The notes beneath the pieces are model-generated. The model did not search any database, was not told where the DNA came from, and saw only the letters and a program-made list of their open reading frames with translations. A program made the position numbers and the translations under genes. Positions 50,342 through 58,554 of a stretch of 64,000 nt of DNA are shown here, one piece after another. The stretch is taken from positions 186,001 to 250,000 of the forward strand of contig JACJXZ010000006.1 of NCBI GenBank assembly GCA_020636375.1, read 5' to 3'. This stretch comes from Lewinellaceae bacterium. Lineage in GTDB: Bacteria > Bacteroidota > Bacteroidia > Chitinophagales > Saprospiraceae. Every line of letters begins with the position of its first letter. Position 1 is the first letter of the stretch.

Positions 50342-50764
50342 GTGGAGAACTACTACAACATACCGTTCAGCTTCGAAGCTTTGCTGCGGCAGGAAAGGAA
50401 GGGGCTGTCCTGTTCCGTTCAGGAATCCATCATCCAGAACATCTCCCTGATCATCAGCACCAAGCTGAACGAGTTCCGCTACGACCTCGCCTACGGCTGC
50501 AAGATCTGGGAGGTCGATTTCATCGTGCCATCCAATATCAACATCTGGAAGGACGAGATAAAAGCATCGCTGGAAGAGGCCATCCTGAAATACGAACACC
50601 GCATCGAGAACGTCGAGGAGTTCAACATCAAAGTGAACGTCGACCCGAAAAACGCCAAGCGCAACAACCAGATCCTCGATTTCGAGATCAGAGGGTCGAT
50701 CAAGGGCACCAGCAAGCGGTTCCAGTACAAGGACACCTTGTTCTTCAGCCCGTATTCGCGGTGA
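50342..50764 (+). CDS. tssE: T6SS baseplate protein TssE (gp25-like)
   Basis: A 140-residue protein with a GTG start. 'IIQNISLIISTKLNEFRYDL' and 'EAILKYEHRIENVEEFNIKV' match the GPW/gp25 fold that nucleates the sheath on the baseplate. Ten bases after vgrG, 31 before tssF. Confidence 0.85.
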   Translation: MENYYNIPFSFEALLRQERKGLSCSVQESIIQNISLIISTKLNEFRYDLAYGCKIWEVDFIVPSNINIWKDEIKASLEEAILKYEHRIENVEEFNIKVNVDPKNAKRNNQILDFEIRGSIKGTSKRFQYKDTLFFSPYSR

Positions 50765-50795
50765 TCGGGAGGCCAGTAAATGAAAAACACAGTGG

Positions 50796-52676
50796 ATGAA
50801 TCCATTTTCTACCGATAAAGCGGCCATTCAGCAGCGCCTGTATAAAGAAGCGGCTGAGGTTTACAAGAAATACCTGGATCACGACATCAGCAACCTGGAC
50901 CGGTACGACCCGCTGGTCCACATGCTCATCAGCGCCTGCGCCAGCGAATTCAAGATCTTTTCCGGCGAAATCCAGTCTTCCCAGTCGAGGATGCTGGAGC
51001 ACCTGGCCCAGTTGCTGACGCCGGACGCCTACACAGGCCCCATCCCCGCTCATGGCATTCTCTATGCGCCCTCTGCCGGCGGCAACTTCACAACCGACAA
51101 ATACCAGGATCACTTCGCCTATGCTTCGCCATCGGGAAAGGACGTTTTTTTCACCCCCACCGACAGCTTCCAACTGCTGGACGGAAGGGTGCAGTACCTC
51201 GCTTCCGGAAATTCTTTCTTCGCGGTGCGCAACGGACTGGAAAAGGAAGAGCTGTTCCGGAGCCCGCCGGGCGAGGCCTTGCCGCCCGGCGTCCTTTGGA
51301 TCGGGCTGGCCATCGCCGAAGGCTGTACCGACGTGAGCCAGGTGAACCTCTATTTCAACCTGCCGTTCGAAAAGAACTACAGCCGCCTGGAGGAACTGCT
51401 GCAGACATCGCGCTGGAAAATGAACGACATCCCGCTGCATACTCAACCTGGCCTGGCAAAAGCGGAGGGTCCGGCCGCCTCCGGCGGCTTCAGCCAATTC
51501 CACCTGATGCGGCAGCACGAACAGGAGACCAACGCTTATTACCGCAGCCAGTTCCTGAACGTGGCCTGCCCGGACGGAGAGAACTTTGCCAGTTTCCGGC
51601 CCCTGCCCTACCCCATCCCCCTGGCGGAAACCTTCGGCGAGGAGGCTCTCGACAAGGAAATCAAAGAAGCCTGTTTCTGGTTGCAGGTAGAATTCTCTTC
51701 GGCGCCCTTCTCCAGCCAGGAAGCCCTGGAAGAGATGGCCCGCAAGATGGCCTGCCAGGTCAACTGCTTCCCCGTCCTCAACCGCCGGTTCCACACGCCG
51801 AACTTCCGCCTGGGAACCGAGGTCAACATGTTCTCCCTCAAACCCGAGGGGTTCTTCTACTGCATCGAAGACGTGAAAAATTCCCGCCAGGGCAAGGAAT
51901 ACATCGAAAAACCCTTTACGCACCTGGCCAACCAGGGCCAGCAAAAGCCCAACGGCGAAACCAGCGTTTATGCGCTGCGGCGAGACGGGGTGCACCGGTT
52001 TGACAAAAGGGCCAGCCTGGAGTTGATGGAGAACATCCTGCAGATCCTCCGGGAGGAATCGCTCATCTATCACGCTTTGGGCAAAAATGTGATCACCCAC
52101 AACCTCAAGTCCATCCGCAAGTCCATCAACGACATCAATAACAAGCTCTACGCCGCAAAAGAAGAAGAAAACCTGGAAGATAAATGCTTCGTCGCTTTCC
52201 CGCCGACGGAGGAGGAGTATGTGGTCGTCCGCTACTGGTCGACCGGCGGCAAGGCGGGAAGGAATATCCCCGCCGGCGAGCCGCTGAAGTCTTTCGACGC
52301 TTCGCGGAGCGGTTATGATGAAGGCGGGATCAAACTGACGACCACCACCCTCGGAGGCCGTAACCGCCTCCTGGAAAAAGACCGGCTGGACGCTTTCAAA
52401 TCCGCGATCGTAGTGAGGGACAAGGTCGTCACCCGGGAGGACATCCGGCTGCTCTGCTACCAGCAGGCCGGCCCGGAGATCCAAAGCCTTGCCATAACCG
52501 ACGGCTCCAAAACGGGGCCGGGGCCGAGAACCGGCTTCATCCGGACCCTGGATGTGGCCATCAAGCTCCGGGGAACGCCGGACCCCCAGCATTGCCGGTA
52601 TCTGGCCCAAAAGCTGACGGTCGAACTGAACGACAAATCCGCCGGCTTTGTGCCCATTCAGGTTTTTGTCGATTAA
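50796..52676 (+). CDS. tssF: T6SS baseplate protein TssF
   Basis: A 626-residue protein. The N-terminal 'SACASEFKIFSGEIQSSQSR' and 'MLEHLAQLLTPDAYTGPIPA' match the TssF N-terminus. Large TssF size and position between tssE and tssG support the call. It forms the baseplate wedge with TssG, TssE and TssK. No unusual features. Confidence 0.87.
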   Translation: MNPFSTDKAAIQQRLYKEAAEVYKKYLDHDISNLDRYDPLVHMLISACASEFKIFSGEIQSSQSRMLEHLAQLLTPDAYTGPIPAHGILYAPSAGGNFTTDKYQDHFAYASPSGKDVFFTPTDSFQLLDGRVQYLASGNSFFAVRNGLEKEELFRSPPGEALPPGVLWIGLAIAEGCTDVSQVNLYFNLPFEKNYSRLEELLQTSRWKMNDIPLHTQPGLAKAEGPAASGGFSQFHLMRQHEQETNAYYRSQFLNVACPDGENFASFRPLPYPIPLAETFGEEALDKEIKEACFWLQVEFSSAPFSSQEALEEMARKMACQVNCFPVLNRRFHTPNFRLGTEVNMFSLKPEGFFYCIEDVKNSRQGKEYIEKPFTHLANQGQQKPNGETSVYALRRDGVHRFDKRASLELMENILQILREESLIYHALGKNVITHNLKSIRKSINDINNKLYAAKEEENLEDKCFVAFPPTEEEYVVVRYWSTGGKAGRNIPAGEPLKSFDASRSGYDEGGIKLTTTTLGGRNRLLEKDRLDAFKSAIVVRDKVVTREDIRLLCYQQAGPEIQSLAITDGSKTGPGPRTGFIRTLDVAIKLRGTPDPQHCRYLAQKLTVELNDKSAGFVPIQVFVD

Positions 52677-52694
52677 ATCCGGATTTCGCTAAAG

Positions 52695-53675
52695 ATGCAT
52701 AGCCATATGGAGGTTTACCGGAAAATAGTGGATACCCTTTCGAATATCCGCGATGACATCAAGGCCGAAGTGTTGCTCACCGAGCTGATCGAGAACGGGC
52801 GCCTGAAGTGGACGGAAAAAAAGGTGCGGACGCTGGGCATCTTCCGGCGCGGCTACCGCAAGGATATCGACCAGGTTGAGATCGAGAAGGATCCCAAATT
52901 CGGAACGTTCCGGCACCTGTTGTTCAGCATCTGGCGGGAAGGGCTCTACGACAGCCTGCCGAAGGGCATCTTTCACGACCTGCGCAAGGAAAACCAGAAA
53001 AAGGACATCGGCCAGGTTAAAAAGGATGTGGAAGCAGAACAGCAGGAACGGCAGGCCGCCCGGGACTTCTTCTTTCCCATCGAACAGGAGTTCTACAACC
53101 AGCGGATCGCCCTGGAGATGGCCGAACGGAAAGTCCTGGCAGGCTTCAAGAGCGATACGGGGGCGCGTTATTTTGCCGAACAGTTCTGGGGGCTGGACGT
53201 CGAGGGCATCGCTAATGAACAGGTGATCTCCCTGCTTTACCTCCTGCCCTACGCCTTTTCGTATAAGGGCCGGCTGGAAGAATTGTCCACCTTGTTCTCT
53301 ATCGTCCTGGATGACCCTGCCCGGTGGAGATGGGCTTACGGCAACCGCCGGGAAGCCAAAGAGAGCGAGGTGCTGCCGCTTGGAAACTCCTTTCTGGGAG
53401 AAAACCTGGTATTGGGAGAAACGTTTGAAGACGACATTCCGGGGCTGATCATGGTAGTCGGGCCGATGAGCCCCCGGCGGGCGGCCAGTTACCTGCCCGG
53501 GCGGGGGCAGTACAAGCTCGTCCGGATTCTGGAGCGGTTCTTCCTGCCCATTGAGGCCCGGCTGGACATTCAACTGGAGATAGAGCCGGAAGGCCGGCGG
53601 TTCGTTCCGGGCAACGGCCAGGAAAAAAGAGAACCTGTTTACAATAACATTTTAGGATATACCACTTTTATTTGA
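52695..53675 (+). CDS. tssG: T6SS baseplate protein TssG
   Basis: A 326-residue protein located directly after tssF. 'FKSDTGARYFAEQFWGLDVE' and a C-terminal 'FLGENLVLGETFEDDIPGLI' plus FLPIEARLDIQLEIE resemble the subtype-iii TssG. The call leans on size and gene order. TssG joins TssF in the wedge and contacts TssK. Confidence 0.78.
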   Translation: MHSHMEVYRKIVDTLSNIRDDIKAEVLLTELIENGRLKWTEKKVRTLGIFRRGYRKDIDQVEIEKDPKFGTFRHLLFSIWREGLYDSLPKGIFHDLRKENQKKDIGQVKKDVEAEQQERQAARDFFFPIEQEFYNQRIALEMAERKVLAGFKSDTGARYFAEQFWGLDVEGIANEQVISLLYLLPYAFSYKGRLEELSTLFSIVLDDPARWRWAYGNRREAKESEVLPLGNSFLGENLVLGETFEDDIPGLIMVVGPMSPRRAASYLPGRGQYKLVRILERFFLPIEARLDIQLEIEPEGRRFVPGNGQEKREPVYNNILGYTTFI

Positions 53676-53677
53676 CG

Positions 53678-54643
53678 ATGATCCCGATCATAATTACATC
53701 CATCATACTCTTCGCCGGTTTGCTGTTTTCAGTGATCGGCCTGTTCATTGCCCAAAAGGAAGAACAGAAGTTTGAACGCAAAGGAGTTTTCTACTACGCG
53801 CTCATCAGTTTCCTGCTTTTCTTCCTGCTGGGGCTGCTCGGCCTGCTGAACGAAGAGGGGCCGCGCCGCGTGCTGCTCATCAGCCAGGCCACCGCCGGAT
53901 TGTTCGGGATATTTCACGCCTGGTTCCTCTTTGCCAATTACGACTGGGCCGACCACGCCTCTTTCCTGCCGGAAACGCTGCTCACCGCCGCCATCACCTT
54001 TGCGGCGGGGCTTGGTTTCCTTTCCGGGCTCTGGGTATGGGCTTATGTTTTCGAATTTTACGATTACAGCCTGGCCCAGTACAAGGCGGCGCTCTGGCTG
54101 CCTGTGCCCTACCTCATCCTGCGCACTTACGATTTCATGCTGCAAATCCCGCAGCGGAAATTCATCGCCTGGCCATACCCGGAAACGCCGGCGCCCAGGA
54201 TCAACCTGGACAGCGATAACGTGCGCTATATTTATCTGGACTTTTTCACCCGCTCGGAGCGCTACCCGGCAGGAAGGGTCGCCGGCCTGCGGTCGAGAAT
54301 TCCCCTGGACGCCACCTTCAGCGCCTTTTTCCAGAACTTTGTGCAGGATTACAACGAAAAAAATGTGGATTACCCCATCGTCAACCTGCGAACCGATGAA
54401 GACGGCAACCCCATCGGATGGGCTTTCTACGCCAGCCGGACGAAAAGGGGCAGAAAATGGGCGCTGGACCCCAACGGCCACAGCGGCCAGCAGGTGCAGG
54501 AAGGAGACTTCGTCCAGGCCAGGCGGCTGCCGCTGGGGGAGGCCTTCCGCTCCCAACCGGCAGAACAACCCCGGAAAACCGGAAATAAACGGCAGGGTCC
54601 GGAAGACAGCGGGGACGAGATCATCATCATTGAAAAAAAATAA
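53678..54643 (+). CDS. tssN: T6SS subtype-iii membrane protein TssN
   Basis: A 321-residue protein. About five to six membrane helices lie in residues 1-155 (IITSIILFAGLLFSVIGLFI, FYYALISFLLFFLLGLLGLL, and so on), followed by a cytoplasmic domain with 'ETPAPRINLDSDNVRYIYLD'. TssN is one of the Bacteroidota-specific proteins thought to replace the TssJLM membrane complex. The ATG at 53678 starts two bases after the tssG stop; a TTG at 53672 is also in frame but less likely. Confidence 0.8.
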   Translation: MIPIIITSIILFAGLLFSVIGLFIAQKEEQKFERKGVFYYALISFLLFFLLGLLGLLNEEGPRRVLLISQATAGLFGIFHAWFLFANYDWADHASFLPETLLTAAITFAAGLGFLSGLWVWAYVFEFYDYSLAQYKAALWLPVPYLILRTYDFMLQIPQRKFIAWPYPETPAPRINLDSDNVRYIYLDFFTRSERYPAGRVAGLRSRIPLDATFSAFFQNFVQDYNEKNVDYPIVNLRTDEDGNPIGWAFYASRTKRGRKWALDPNGHSGQQVQEGDFVQARRLPLGEAFRSQPAEQPRKTGNKRQGPEDSGDEIIIIEKK

Positions 54644-54665
54644 AGAATACTAACTTCACATAGCC

Positions 54666-55838
54666 ATGAAAAAATTGCACATCAACTGGCAGGACGGAAT
54701 GAAGGTGAACCAGGAGCATTTCCTGGGGATGGAGCATGCCATGCGCAATGAACTGTTGGAACATACCTCCTTCCGGTTGAATTCCTATAATTACGGGCTG
54801 ACGCCCACCAAAGGGGCCGGGCCTTCCTGGGATCTTTTCTTCAAGCTGGACCAATCCAACGACATCGTGCTCAACCTCCTGGCCTGCCAGGCTATCACCC
54901 CCGGCGGGGCTTTTGTGGACATCTCCCCGGAACAACAGCACCTGGCAGAGTACCGGATCAGCCGGGGGCAGATCGTGGAGCGCCTGCAAAGCAGCCGGGA
55001 CGAAGCCATCTACGTAGTCTTGAACCTGGATGTTTACAACAAAAAAGCCTACGGGGAAACCTTGCCCGGAGAACAATCGCCGCGCCAGCCCTTCACCGTC
55101 CCGACCGCCTACCTGACGATCGCCAACTACCCGGAGGTCTCCCATGCCTCCAGCAACGGAATCTCCCAGCTGATCGTCGGCCGGATCGTTCAGGCCAACA
55201 ACCAGCTCCGCCTGGATGAAAACTACATTCCGCCCTGCGTTACGGTCCATGCCAGCTCCCGCCTGTCGGCGCAATTCGACGAGTGGGCCCGGGGGCTGGA
55301 GGGGCAGTTGTTCAACAACCTCAGAAAAACCCTGACCCGGATAGAGGAGGTGGAAAAAGAAGGAGACCATTCCATCACTTTCTCCGGCTCCGGCCGGAAA
55401 ACATCCCTTTCGGGAGCGGTCCGTGCCCTGACCATCGCCCTGATGGAAGGGCTGGCGGAGATCGCCCCCCGGTTCCCCCTTTTGAAGGAACAGCCTTTCC
55501 TGTTCACCGTCGCGGCGCTGAAGGAGCTAGCCTGGAAAATGAACGTGCGGTACCTCTGCCTGAACACGTCCAACCAGAAAGACCTGGAAAATTATCTCTC
55601 CGAATCGGTGGGCGTCAAAAACCTGACGGAATTGCTGGATAAAACCATTGCGTTCCGATATGAACATGACCGAATCGACCTGGCTGTAGATGCTTGCCGG
55701 AGGTTCGTTGAATTTTTACATACCCTGTATGACGGTGACCGCGGCCTGCCCGTCCAAAACTTTAGCTGGAAAAAACCCGATATGCCCATCGAAATCATAG
55801 ACAGCAGGGAAAGGCCGAAAACAACTCTTGATGACTAA
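54666..55838 (+). CDS. tssK: T6SS baseplate-membrane adaptor TssK
   Basis: A 390-residue protein, starting KKLHINWQDGMKVNQEHFLG, the characteristic TssK N-terminus (W-xx-GMxLxxxHF). TssK links the baseplate to the membrane proteins. Located between tssN and tssO, as in other subtype-iii loci. Confidence 0.88.
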   Translation: MKKLHINWQDGMKVNQEHFLGMEHAMRNELLEHTSFRLNSYNYGLTPTKGAGPSWDLFFKLDQSNDIVLNLLACQAITPGGAFVDISPEQQHLAEYRISRGQIVERLQSSRDEAIYVVLNLDVYNKKAYGETLPGEQSPRQPFTVPTAYLTIANYPEVSHASSNGISQLIVGRIVQANNQLRLDENYIPPCVTVHASSRLSAQFDEWARGLEGQLFNNLRKTLTRIEEVEKEGDHSITFSGSGRKTSLSGAVRALTIALMEGLAEIAPRFPLLKEQPFLFTVAALKELAWKMNVRYLCLNTSNQKDLENYLSESVGVKNLTELLDKTIAFRYEHDRIDLAVDACRRFVEFLHTLYDGDRGLPVQNFSWKKPDMPIEIIDSRERPKTTLDD

Positions 55839-55849
55839 AAGCGAAAGAT

Positions 55850-56647
55850 ATGGCAATAGGCAAAGTAAGCAATCAGGGATCCAGGATGGTGGCAATTTTT
55901 AAAGTGCTTGGGGTCTACCTCCTGACTTTGCTCCTGTTGATATGGATTTTCAGCTTTAATGTGCAAAGCGTCAACGAGCAGCCCGCCGACCCCATCAAAG
56001 CGGATTTCGAGGCCGTCAGGCAGGATACGGCCAACCTTAAACTCATGGTTGGCTACATCGACACCATCGCCGCCATCACCAGCCAGCTGATCAAACTGGA
56101 CCACCAGGAACTGGCAGAACCCGGTTCGGCAGCTGCCGACATCGAGGAGCTGGACGCCATGCGCAAAAGGTTTTATGAGGAATTGGTCAACCTGAAAGAA
56201 GGCGAAAACCTGACGGCAGAAAAGAACAAACTGAAAAAAGTTTACGCCGTGCTGGTGCAGAACCGGATCAGGATCAGAGAACTCGACATCAAGATCAAAG
56301 CCACCCAGGACGACGCCGACAAAAGCCTCAACGACGCCCTCGAACAGGCGGAAAGCGACAGCGAGGGCGAAAGCGAACAACTGACTTCTGAATTGGAAAA
56401 CACCGAGTCTTCCCTCCAGGAGGTTAAAGATGAACTGAAAGAGGCCAAGGATGATTTAAAAACCGCAAAAGCCAATTACGACAAACTGAAAGAAAAGAAC
56501 GGAGCCATCCTGGCAAAGGTCAAAGAGATCCGGGGCCTGATCGAACAGGAGAAAACCAATTCTTCCTGGTTGTCATCCAATTGGAAAAAGGTCGTCGAAG
56601 TCGTCTACCCCAAGATCACCGCCCTGGAAAGCTTCGTCGAAGAATAG
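55850..56647 (+). CDS. tssO: T6SS subtype-iii protein TssO
   Basis: A 265-residue protein with one membrane helix at about 15-37 (VAIFKVLGVYLLTLLLLIWI) and then a long coiled-coil region at about 100-240, rich in Glu and Lys (SLQEVKDELKEAKDDLKTAK). This layout and the position after tssK match TssO. The other subtype-iii membrane components (TssP, TssQ, TssR) are not found in this window. Last gene of the operon; the next gene is ribosomal. Confidence 0.75.
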   Translation: MAIGKVSNQGSRMVAIFKVLGVYLLTLLLLIWIFSFNVQSVNEQPADPIKADFEAVRQDTANLKLMVGYIDTIAAITSQLIKLDHQELAEPGSAAADIEELDAMRKRFYEELVNLKEGENLTAEKNKLKKVYAVLVQNRIRIRELDIKIKATQDDADKSLNDALEQAESDSEGESEQLTSELENTESSLQEVKDELKEAKDDLKTAKANYDKLKEKNGAILAKVKEIRGLIEQEKTNSSWLSSNWKKVVEVVYPKITALESFVEE

Positions 56648-56671
56648 TTGTAACTATTTACCTATCCGGCC

Positions 56672-56729
56672 GAAAACGCCTGGCTTTGCCTCGGTCCTAA
56701 AGGATGGCCAGGCGTTTTCAGCCTTTGCT
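56672..56729 (+). terminator. Probable terminator after the T6SS operon
   Basis: GAAAACGCCTGGC pairs with GCCAGGCGTTTTC (about 56673-56685 and 56708-56724) around a roughly 20-base loop. No long T run follows. A further 'aaaacgcc' occurs at 56757. Confidence 0.5.
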
Positions 56730-56799
56730 CCCTTCAGGGTTGGGGCAAACAAAGGCTGAAAACGCCGTCTCGAAGCCGACCTAAATAGTTGCGAATAGT

Positions 56800-56829
56800 T
56801 TGCAATTCCCCAAATTATCCCTACCTTTG
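56800..56829 (+). promoter_or_regulatory. Promoter of the rpsF operon
   Basis: TTG (56800-56802), 19 bases, TACCTTTG (56822-56829): a full match to the Bacteroidota consensus, 53 bases before the rpsF start. Confidence 0.75.
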
Positions 56830-56882
56830 CAGCCGCTAAAAAAAGCTCTTTGTTTATTAACCTTTAAATATGTCTGATCCAT

Positions 56883-57425
56883 ATGAAGAATTACGAAGTA
56901 ACCTTCATCGTAGACCCTGTGCTGTCGGGGGAAGAGATCAAAGCGACAGCTCAGACATATGTCGAACACCTCAAATCAGAGGGGTGCAAAATCGTACATG
57001 TGGATGAAATGGGGTTGCGCCAGCTGGCCTACCCGATCAACCGGCGCACGTCGGGGGTTTACTACTGCGTGGAATTCGAAGCGCCCAACGGCAATTTCAT
57101 CGAGCAGATGGAACTGGCCCTGCGCCGCGACGAACGCATCATGCGCTTCCTGACCGTCACCCTCGACAAGTACGGCGTGAAGTACAACGCCGATAAGCGC
57201 GCCGGCAAGATCGGCAAGGTGACCAGGAAGAAAAAAGCCGACGACAGCAAAAAAGACGACCGCCGGGGCGGGCGCCGGGACGACCGCCGCGACAACCGCG
57301 ATAACCGCGATAACCGCGACCGCGACACCCGCCGGGAAAGGCCCGCCGCCAAGGCACCTGCCCAGGCAGCCCAGGCTGCGCCGGCCGCCAAAGCGCCTGC
57401 CGCCGCCGCCGAAGAAGAGGAGTAA
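56883..57425 (+). CDS. rpsF: 30S ribosomal protein S6 (bS6) with an extended tail
   Basis: A 180-residue protein. The first 100 or so residues (MKNYEVTFIVDPVLSGEEIK, 'RQLAYPINRRTSGVYYCVEF') are a standard bS6. The last 75 residues are a long low-complexity tail: Lys-rich, then Arg/Asp repeats (RRDNRDNRDNRDRD), then Ala/Pro/Lys repeats, ending EEEE. The Asp-Arg stretch is coded by tandem 'cgcgataac' units. bS6 binds 16S rRNA with bS18. First gene of rpsF-rpsR-rplI. Confidence 0.95.
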   Translation: MKNYEVTFIVDPVLSGEEIKATAQTYVEHLKSEGCKIVHVDEMGLRQLAYPINRRTSGVYYCVEFEAPNGNFIEQMELALRRDERIMRFLTVTLDKYGVKYNADKRAGKIGKVTRKKKADDSKKDDRRGGRRDDRRDNRDNRDNRDRDTRRERPAAKAPAQAAQAAPAAKAPAAAAEEEE

Positions 57426-57460
57426 CCCCGCTGTTTATTGAACTTTAAATCCACAAGAAA

Positions 57461-57727
57461 ATGGCTTCAAGAGACGATATAAAATTCTTAAGCAACCCCA
57501 AGATCGGGCAAAAGCGTAAAAAGTATTGCCGATTCCGCAAATTCGGCATCAAGTACATCGACTACAAAGACCCGGATTTCCTGATGCAGTTCGTCAACGA
57601 GCAGGGCAAAATCCTGCCCCGCCGCATTACCGGCAACTCGCTGAAGTACCAGCGCAAAGTGGCCACCGCCATTAAGCGCGCCCGCCACCTGGCCATGTTG
57701 CCTTACGTGGCCGACCTGCTGAAGTAA
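57461..57727 (+). CDS. rpsR: 30S ribosomal protein S18 (bS18)
   Basis: An 88-residue protein of normal length, with 'KKYCRFRKFGIKYIDYKD' and 'RRITGNSLKYQRKVATAIKR', the bS18 signature. Partner of bS6 in the small subunit; 35 bases after rpsF. Confidence 0.96.
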   Translation: MASRDDIKFLSNPKIGQKRKKYCRFRKFGIKYIDYKDPDFLMQFVNEQGKILPRRITGNSLKYQRKVATAIKRARHLAMLPYVADLLK

Positions 57728-57760
57728 ATTTCCTTAACCACCCTGCTTAAACTTTCAAAG

Positions 57761-58207
57761 ATGGATATTATTCTGCTCGACGATGTAGATAAGGTAGGCG
57801 AAAAGCACGAGATCGTAACCGTCAAGCCGGGTTATGCCCGCAACTACCTCATCCCTCAGGGCCTGGCCCTCGTCGCCAACGATACCAACCGGGGCAAACT
57901 GGACGACATCAAGCGCAAGGAAGCGGAAGAACTGGCCGCCCGCAAAGCCGAATTCGAAGAGATCGCCGCCAAACTGGTCGGCCAGGTACTCCGGATCGGC
58001 GCCAAAGCCGGCACCAGCGGAAAGATCTTCGGCAGCGTTACCAATGTCCAGATCTCCGCCGCCCTCAAAGACCAGTTCGCAATCGAGGTGGACCGCCGCA
58101 AGATCAAACTGCCCGAAGAGATCAAAGTGCTGGGCGAATACAGCATCGACCTGGACCTCCACCCCGAGGTGCCCATCAAACTGACCTTCGAAGTAGTGGA
58201 AGAATAA
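57761..58207 (+). CDS. rplI: 50S ribosomal protein L9 (bL9)
   Basis: A 148-residue protein. The N-terminal 'MDIILLDDVDKVGEKHEIVT' and 'PGYARNYLIPQGLA' are the bL9 23S-binding domain; a long helix and C-terminal domain follow. Standard length. Last gene of the operon, followed by a strong terminator. Confidence 0.96.
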   Translation: MDIILLDDVDKVGEKHEIVTVKPGYARNYLIPQGLALVANDTNRGKLDDIKRKEAEELAARKAEFEEIAAKLVGQVLRIGAKAGTSGKIFGSVTNVQISAALKDQFAIEVDRRKIKLPEEIKVLGEYSIDLDLHPEVPIKLTFEVVEE

Positions 58208-58245
58208 TTTCGTTCTCCCCAACTGAATAGAACGATCTACATCCG

Positions 58246-58280
58246 GCCGGTTGCTGCCTTAGGGAAGCAACCGGCTTTTT
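58246..58280 (+). terminator. Rho-independent terminator of the rpsF operon
   Basis: GCCGGTTGC (58246-58254) pairs with GCAACCGGC (58267-58275) around a 12-base loop and is followed by TTTTT. Confidence 0.85.
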
Positions 58281-58554
58281 GATGTGTGATGTGTGATTTT
58301 TGATTTTGGGAAGCCCCGGACCGGCTGGTTCCCGGGCACATCACACCTCGTAAATCAAACATCGCGAATCGCAAATCGCAAATGGGCCAGTGCCTCGCGC
58401 ACTAAATAAAGGGACAGTTATTTCACCGCCAGAAGCAACATGCCGATAATAGTTATTGGTTAATAACCAGCGCTTTACGTCGATGTCAGGCGCAATAACC
58501 AATAACTAAGAACTCCCCAGGAACTTCGTTCCTGACGCGCTAGCTCAAAGCCGC
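58281..58554. other. Non-coding gap with short repeats
   Basis: Contains 'gtgtgat' copies at about 58283-58297 and 'aatcgcaaatcgcaaatgg' near 58370. The rest shows no gene. Confidence 0.5.
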
